A DNA stretch of 63,168 bases from NCBI RefSeq assembly GCF_008801475.1, contig NZ_VZPP01000021.1:1-63168 (forward strand), given 5' to 3'. This document shows positions 59,168 through 63,168 of the stretch, in pieces. The notes beneath the pieces were generated by a model. That model ran no database searches, was not told the DNA's origin, and worked only from the letters and a program-made list of their open reading frames with translations. The translations under genes and the position numbers were made by a program. Position 1 is the stretch's first letter; the number at the start of each line of letters is the position of its first letter. This stretch comes from Pseudomonas moorei. Its GTDB lineage: Bacteria; Pseudomonadota; Gammaproteobacteria; Pseudomonadales; Pseudomonadaceae.

Positions 59168-59653
59168 ATGGATGAGCAAAAAAGCGTCGAATTGTTGGAA
59201 CCCCGCTTCGAACACGGACACTTCCTGCTGATTGCAGGGCTTGGCGGCCCCTTCACCCCGCAGACCACCGCAGGCATTCCCGCGCTCTGGGAAAAATTCG
59301 GTCCCCACATCGGCAACGTGCCGGGTCAAAAGGGGGAAGTCACCTACGGCGTCTGCTGCAATTTCGATGGCAAGGGTGGCTTTGATTACATCGCCGGGGT
59401 CGAGATCAGCAAGCTCGATGATTTGCCCGAGCAATACCGTTGGGTAGAAATTCAGCCGCAGTATTACGCGGTGTTCGAGCACAAGGGGCCGCTGGACGCC
59501 TTGCCGCAGACCTTTCGCTACATCTGCGATACCTGGTTGCCTCAGTCCGGGCACGAAGCGGCGGACGCCCCGGAATTCGAACGCTACAGCGAAGACTTCA
59601 ACCCCAGGCTCAACACCGGAAAGCTGGAAATCTGGCTGCCGATCAAGGCCTGA
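59168..59653 (+). CDS. GyrI-like small-molecule-binding domain protein
   Basis: A 161-residue single-domain protein of the GyrI-like/AraC effector-binding fold. It has LIAGLGGPFTPQTTAGIPALWEKF, YGVCCNFDGKGGFDYIAGVEI, YAVFEHKGPLDALPQTFRYI and a terminal LEIWLPIK strand, all typical. Without a DNA-binding domain it may bind or hydrolyse small toxic molecules. The ATG follows CAGGAGTCGAGTC. A strong hairpin (59661-59695) follows. Confidence 0.85.
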   Translation: MDEQKSVELLEPRFEHGHFLLIAGLGGPFTPQTTAGIPALWEKFGPHIGNVPGQKGEVTYGVCCNFDGKGGFDYIAGVEISKLDDLPEQYRWVEIQPQYYAVFEHKGPLDALPQTFRYICDTWLPQSGHEAADAPEFERYSEDFNPRLNTGKLEIWLPIKA

Positions 59654-59660
59654 TCAGCCG

Positions 59661-59695
59661 CATCGAGAGACGTATCGACGATTCGTCTCTCGATG
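59661..59695. terminator. Long perfect hairpin after the GyrI-like gene
   Basis: CATCGAGAGACG and CGTCTCTCGATG are perfect 12-base arms around an 11-base loop. There is no T run, so it is not a typical terminator; it may act as an RNA-stability or pause element. Confidence 0.6.
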
Positions 59696-59751
59696 TCACG
59701 GGGAGGCTGATTTATGATCCCCGGCTTTCCCATCGCTGATTCCGAGTTGCC

Positions 59752-60240
59752 ATGAACACCGTCATCCGAAACGTCCTGCCCGCCGATCTGGACCGCTGCT
59801 ACGCCATCGAAACCGTTGCCTACGAAGGCGATGAAGCGGCGACGCGGGAAAAAATCGCCACCCGCATCGCCACGTGGCCCGAAGGTTTCATCGTTGCCGA
59901 AGTGGACGGCGTGGTGGCCGGTTTCATCAATTCCGGTGCGGCGTTTCAGGTGGAGATGTCGGACGAAGCGTTCAAGGAACTGATCGGCCACGACCCGGCC
60001 GGGCCCCACGTGGTGATCATGTCGGTGGTGGTGCATCCGGATTATCAGGGGCAGGGCCTGGCCAAGCGTTTGATGGGCGAGTTCATCGAGCGCATGCGCG
60101 CAATGGGCAAGACCAGCGTCAACCTGATGTGCAAGGAACGGCATATCCCGCTGTACGCCGGGTTCGGCTTTGCCTACGTCAAGCCATCGGCCTCGGACCA
60201 TGGCGGCATGGCGTGGCATGAGATGGTGCTCAGTCTCTAA
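59752..60240 (+). CDS. GNAT-family acetyltransferase
   Basis: A 162-residue N-acetyltransferase. VIRNVLPADLDRCYAIETVAY, HVVIMSVVVHPDYQGQGLAKRLMGEFIERM (acetyl-CoA loop) and YAGFGFAYVKPSASDHGGMAWHEM are family blocks, somewhat like serotonin/arylalkylamine N-acetyltransferases. The substrate is unknown. It is convergent with the next GNAT gene and separated from it by about 30 bases. Confidence 0.88.
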   Translation: MNTVIRNVLPADLDRCYAIETVAYEGDEAATREKIATRIATWPEGFIVAEVDGVVAGFINSGAAFQVEMSDEAFKELIGHDPAGPHVVIMSVVVHPDYQGQGLAKRLMGEFIERMRAMGKTSVNLMCKERHIPLYAGFGFAYVKPSASDHGGMAWHEMVLSL

Positions 60241-60271
60241 ACCCGACCAGACTCCCAGGTGCGTGGCGGGC

Positions 60272-60757
60272 CTAGAACATCAACCCCATCCGCCGCTCAT
60301 AACCGATCCGTCCCTTGTACGCCTCGCCGCTGTCGACAAAACCATATTTGACATACAGGGCAATGGCCGCTGCGTTGTCCGCATCCACCGACAGCTCCAG
60401 CCCGCGAATTTCCGGCCAGGCCTGGCGGGCCGCTCCGGGCAAGTCCTGCAGGCAAGCCTTGCCATAGCCCTTGCCCTGGGCGCGCTGATCGACCTGCAAG
60501 GCGTGCAGGGTGGCGCTGTGTTCGTCGGCCCAGGCGGGTAATACCGGCGGGCGCTTGAGCAGCAGGAAGGCCACGGGAATCGCGTCGGCCAACAGGGCAA
60601 ATCCTTTGACGCCGGGGCCGGGCCTGGACAGCAGGGTGTGCAATGCACCGTGGATGTCACCAGAAAATCTGATTTGTTCCGGATGCACTTCGATGGCCTC
60701 GACCTGCTGACGCTGCAGCGCATTCAGGCTTTCGTAAGGCACGAGTCGGGCTGTCAC
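60272..60757 (-). CDS. GNAT-family acetyltransferase
   Basis: A 161-residue N-acetyltransferase. The acetyl-CoA motif is LHALQVDQRAQGKGYGKACLQDL, followed by LELSVDADNAAAIALYVKYGFVDSGEA, which is textbook GNAT. Translation probably starts at the GTG at 60757 (VTARLVPYESLNAL), which has AAGGAC upstream. An ATG at 60814 would add 19 residues but lacks a ribosome site and would run toward the promoter of the facing module. Confidence 0.83.
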   Translation of the reverse strand: MTARLVPYESLNALQRQQVEAIEVHPEQIRFSGDIHGALHTLLSRPGPGVKGFALLADAIPVAFLLLKRPPVLPAWADEHSATLHALQVDQRAQGKGYGKACLQDLPGAARQAWPEIRGLELSVDADNAAAIALYVKYGFVDSGEAYKGRIGYERRMGLMF

Positions 60758-60833
60758 TGGAGTGTCCTTTTTCCAACGGAAATGAGCCTCGGATTCTAGC
60801 GAGTTTGCGTTCATGGATTATTTTTATTTCGGC

Positions 60834-60860
60834 TGTCGATCGGATGGATCGCCAGACGAC
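60834..60860 (+). promoter_or_regulatory. Probable ECF42-type promoter
   Basis: TGTCGA (60834-60839) and CGAC (60857-60860) are separated by 17 bases. This resembles the TGTCGA / CGA-rich pattern recalled for promoters of the ECF42 sigma group, whose member is encoded two genes downstream. It would give a start about 30 bases before the SnoaL-like gene and self-activation of the module. Confidence 0.6.
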
Positions 60861-60898
60861 TAAGGGTGTCTTCACAACAAAAACCACGGAGAACCACC

Positions 60899-61324
60899 AT
60901 GAACGCCACACACGAAATCCAGACCCTGATCGATACTTACCGTCAGGCGGTCATCGCCAAGGACGTCGAGAAAATCATGGCCCTGTACGCCGACGACATC
61001 GTCTCCTACGACGCGGTCAAGGCGTTGCAGTTTCGCGGCAAGGCCGCCTACCGCGCACACTGGCTGGAATGCATGGAAATGTGCCAGGGCCCGCACACCT
61101 TTGACTTCGACCACACCAACATCGTGGCCGACGAGCACATCGCCTTTGCCCATTGGCTGGCGCACTGCGGCGGCACCAATGACAAGGGTGAAACCCAGGC
61201 ATGCTGGATGCGCGTGACGGCCTGCTACCGGCGTGAGGCCGGACAATGGCGCATTGTCCACGAACACTGGTCGGCCCCCTTCGACATGATGAGCGGTACG
61301 GCCCTGTTCAACCTGGAGCCCTGA
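60899..61324 (+). CDS. SnoaL/NTF2-like protein (SgcJ/EcaC family)
   Basis: A 141-residue cone-fold protein. EIQTLIDTYRQAVIAKDVEKIMALYADDIVSYDAV and WRIVHEHWSAPFD are typical of the SgcJ/EcaC/DUF4440 group of oxidoreductase- or cyclase-like small proteins. The pocket residues suggest a ligand or enzyme role, unknown here. It follows a TGTCGA-type promoter and precedes the YCII and sigma genes, so it is probably a member of their regulon. The ATG has CGGAGAACCACC upstream. Confidence 0.85.
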   Translation: MNATHEIQTLIDTYRQAVIAKDVEKIMALYADDIVSYDAVKALQFRGKAAYRAHWLECMEMCQGPHTFDFDHTNIVADEHIAFAHWLAHCGGTNDKGETQACWMRVTACYRREAGQWRIVHEHWSAPFDMMSGTALFNLEP

Positions 61325-61402
61325 ACGTCGGGCTGTTGATCGGGAAGCCGCGCCAAACGGCCAATTCACGGCCATAGTTGATCTTCGATCCTGGAGAAGC
61401 TC

Positions 61403-61747
61403 ATGAAATATTTATGCCTGGTCTACAGCGACGAGCACCTGCTGCATTCGTTGCCGGACAGCCCGAAGGACGCGGAGTGCATGGCGTACGCCGAGTCGAT
61501 CCAGGGCAGTGGCCGGATGGTCGCCGCCGAGGCGCTGGAGTCGGTGCAGACTGCCACCACCGTGCGCATGCGCAACGGCAAGTTGTCGATCACCGACGGC
61601 CCGTTCGCCGAAACCAAGGAGCAACTGGCCGGCTTCTACCTCATCGATGCCAAGGACCTCAACGAAGCGATTCAGGTCGCCGGTGACATCCCGGCGGCGC
61701 GGGTCGGTTGTGTCGAAGTGCGCCCCGTTCGCCAGTTGAATCCTTGA
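61403..61747 (+). CDS. YCII/DGPF-domain protein
   Basis: A 114-residue protein of the YCII-related family with the DGPF motif (SITDGPFAETKEQLAGFYLI). DGPF proteins are the regular genomic partners of ECF42 sigma factors. The fold is a small ferredoxin-like dimer; its biochemical role is unproven. Its TGA is one base before the ATG of the sigma gene, so they form one unit. The ATG follows TGGAGAAGCTC. Confidence 0.9.
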   Translation: MKYLCLVYSDEHLLHSLPDSPKDAECMAYAESIQGSGRMVAAEALESVQTATTVRMRNGKLSITDGPFAETKEQLAGFYLIDAKDLNEAIQVAGDIPAARVGCVEVRPVRQLNP

Positions 61748-61748
61748 G

Positions 61749-62981
61749 ATGACGGTGTCGGTCAAGGAGCGAGTCGAGCAGGTTTATCGTGAGGAGTCGC
61801 GACGGATTCTGGCGACACTGATCCGCTTGCTCGGCGATTTCGACCTCGCCGAAGAAGCCTTGCATGAGGCGTTTTTCATTGCGGTCGAGCGCTGGCAACG
61901 GGACGGTGTGCCGGACAATCCGCGGGCATGGCTGGTGTCCACCGGGCGCTTCAAGGCCATCGATGTGTTGCGCCGACGGGCGCGCTTCGCTGCGTCTCGT
62001 CCGCTGTTGATCGCTCAGTTGGAAGAGCTGGAGCAGGCCGACTGGAGTGACGAGGACGTGGAAGACGACCGCCTGCGGCTGATTTTCACCTGCTGTCACC
62101 CGGCACTGGCGGCGGACGCGCAGGTACCGCTGACCCTGCGGGAAGTTTGCGACCTGACCACGGAAGAAATTGCCCGGGCCTTTCTCTCGGCACCGGCGAC
62201 CATCGCCCAGCGCATCGTGCGCGCCAAGGCGAAAATCCGTGACGCGAAAATCCCTTATCAGGTGCCGACCCTGGCGGAACTGCCCGAACGCCTCGACAGT
62301 GTGTTGCGGGTGATTTACCTGGTGTTCAACGAAGGTTATTCGGCGTCCATCGGCGCGCAGGTGACCCGCGAAGACTTGACCCGTGAGGCCATTCGGCTCG
62401 GTCGTTTGCTCATGGAGTTGTTGCCGGAGCCGGAGGTGATGGGGCTGTTGGCGCTGATGCTGTTGCATGAATCGCGGCGCCCGGCGCGCACCTCCTCGAG
62501 TGGCGAGTTGATCCTGCTGGATGATCAGGATCGAACGTTGTGGGACAGTCAGATGATCGCCGAAGGCAGTGCGTTGGTGGAGCGGGCGCTGGGCACTCGG
62601 CGATTCGGTCCTTATTGCCTGCAAGCGGCGATTGCAGCGGTGCATGCCGAAGCGCCGTCGGTGGAGCAAACCGACTGGACGCAGATTGTCGGTCTCTATG
62701 ACGTGTTGCTGCGCGCGGTACCTTCGCCGGTGATCGAGTTGAATCGCGCCGCAGCCCTGTCGAAGCGGGATGGGCCGTTGGCGGGGTTGGCGCTGGTCGA
62801 GGCGATTCTGGAGCGCGGTGAGCTGCTGGATTATCACTTGGCCCATTCGGCGCGGGCGGAGTTTTGCCGGCAGTTGGGGCGGGTGGAGCAGGCTCGGCAG
62901 GCGTATGAGCGGGCGCTGGAGTTGACTCGGCAGGAGCCGGAGCGGCGCTTTATCCGGGGGCGGCTCAGGGGGTTGAGGTGA
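61749..62981 (+). CDS. ECF42-type sigma factor with C-terminal extension
   Basis: A 410-residue sigma factor. Regions 2 and 4 (LIRLLGDFDLAEEALHEAFF; LREVCDLTTEEIARAFLSAPATIAQRIVRAKAKI) lie in the first ~180 residues. They are followed by a ~230-residue helical extension (DUF6596/TPR-like, VLRVIYLVFNEGYSAS, ALMLLHESRRPAR, VIELNRAAALSK). That length and the DGPF partner define ECF42, which has no anti-sigma factor and may be controlled through the extension. It probably activates the TGTCGA-type promoter upstream of the SnoaL-like gene. Confidence 0.92.
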   Translation: MTVSVKERVEQVYREESRRILATLIRLLGDFDLAEEALHEAFFIAVERWQRDGVPDNPRAWLVSTGRFKAIDVLRRRARFAASRPLLIAQLEELEQADWSDEDVEDDRLRLIFTCCHPALAADAQVPLTLREVCDLTTEEIARAFLSAPATIAQRIVRAKAKIRDAKIPYQVPTLAELPERLDSVLRVIYLVFNEGYSASIGAQVTREDLTREAIRLGRLLMELLPEPEVMGLLALMLLHESRRPARTSSSGELILLDDQDRTLWDSQMIAEGSALVERALGTRRFGPYCLQAAIAAVHAEAPSVEQTDWTQIVGLYDVLLRAVPSPVIELNRAAALSKRDGPLAGLALVEAILERGELLDYHLAHSARAEFCRQLGRVEQARQAYERALELTRQEPERRFIRGRLRGLR

Positions 62982-63168
62982 TGCGGGTGTATCGGCGGCC
63001 TCTGGGCCGACCGGGTTTTGGGTTGATTGCGTACATATCCATTGCTGCGGTAACGGCGGCTGGCGGTTTCGCCCTTACGGCCATCCCTTTCAAGGTCTTT
63101 TCGTTTTGGCGGCCTTGATTACCCTGTCCGTTGAAACATGAGCATGCACCGCTGTGCCTTGGACCCAC
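62982..63168. repeat. Probable dispersed intergenic repeat, cut by the window end
   Basis: The sequence around GCGTACATATCCATTGCTGC, GGTAACGGC and GGTTTCGCCCTTACGG is familiar as a frequently repeated intergenic segment in P. fluorescens-group genomes, recalled rather than checked. A 67-codon minus-strand reading frame crosses it but has no ribosome site and looks spurious. No other gene is seen here. Confidence 0.4.

Noticed and set aside
62965..63168. 67-residue minus-strand frame at the window end
   Set aside because: It overlaps the end of the sigma gene, has no ribosome site and lies in repeat-like DNA.

Overview
The window is chromosomal DNA of a fluorescent pseudomonad, most likely the Pseudomonas fluorescens group. 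The evidence is uniform GC-rich codon use, many REP/BIME palindromes with the core GCGRGCnnGCTCGC, and a gene order that matches the Pseudomonas Entner-Doudoroff/glucose-uptake cluster, the phaJ1-hydrolase-fadD2-fadD1 block and the GcsR-controlled glycine cleavage locus. No rRNA, tRNA, insertion sequence, prophage or CRISPR array was seen. Almost everything is core or common accessory metabolism; no clearly new multi-gene system was found.

Layout. 1-4.0 kb: start of gcvP, gcvH and the sigma-54 activator gcsR, with a sigma-54 promoter and three GcsR-like sites, then an unusually arranged CaiB/BaiF CoA-transferase. 4.1-6.8 kb: a dCACHE-type chemoreceptor and a YbaN-like membrane protein. 7.0-12.1 kb: a cell-surface-signalling haem module on the minus strand (FecI-type sigma factor, FecR-type anti-sigma, TonB-dependent receptor with a signalling domain, haem oxygenase HemO) with a Fur box. 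12.1-31.7 kb: central sugar metabolism: mgsA, gap, edd-glk-gltR-gtrS, a mannose-isomerase-like gene, gtsABCD, oprB, a hexose-6-phosphate mutarotase, hexR and zwf-pgl-eda. HexR-type operators lie upstream of gap, edd and zwf. Two promoters, those of the isomerase gene and gtsA, share an activator-type upstream block.

31.8-37.9 kb: intradiol dioxygenase, class-V aminotransferase, small conserved proteins and a FUSC/DUF1656/HlyD efflux trio. 37.9-43.4 kb: fatty-acid activation (phaJ1, hydrolase, fadD2, fadD1). 43.4-48.6 kb: small stress proteins (CsbD), YihY/BrkB membrane protein, a second peptide deformylase, GNAT, a lysine-rich microprotein, a fatty-acid desaturase gene broken by a frameshift, and a PhnD-like protein. 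48.8-50.3 kb: an ECF sigma factor translationally coupled to a glycine-betaine-type binding protein, an odd pairing. 50.8-53.6 kb: a BdlA-like PAS-PAS chemoreceptor, an unknown Gln/Ala-rich protein and a GST.

53.7-56.9 kb: gluconate module gntR / gntK-gntT with three copies of one operator. 57.1-60.8 kb: alaC, a LysE exporter, a GyrI-like protein and two GNATs. 60.9-63.0 kb: an ECF42-type module (SnoaL-like, DGPF/YCII protein, long sigma factor with C-terminal extension) preceded by a fitting promoter. The last ~170 bases look like a dispersed repeat cut by the window end.

How the genes work together: OprB and GtsABCD import glucose; Glk, Zwf, Pgl, Edd and Eda turn it into pyruvate and glyceraldehyde-3-phosphate; Gap takes the triose onward. 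HexR probably represses these enzyme genes until KDPG accumulates, GltR/GtrS probably control uptake, and GntR/GntK/GntT feed gluconate into the same pathway. Function calls rest on family knowledge applied to the translated sequence; no database search was run.
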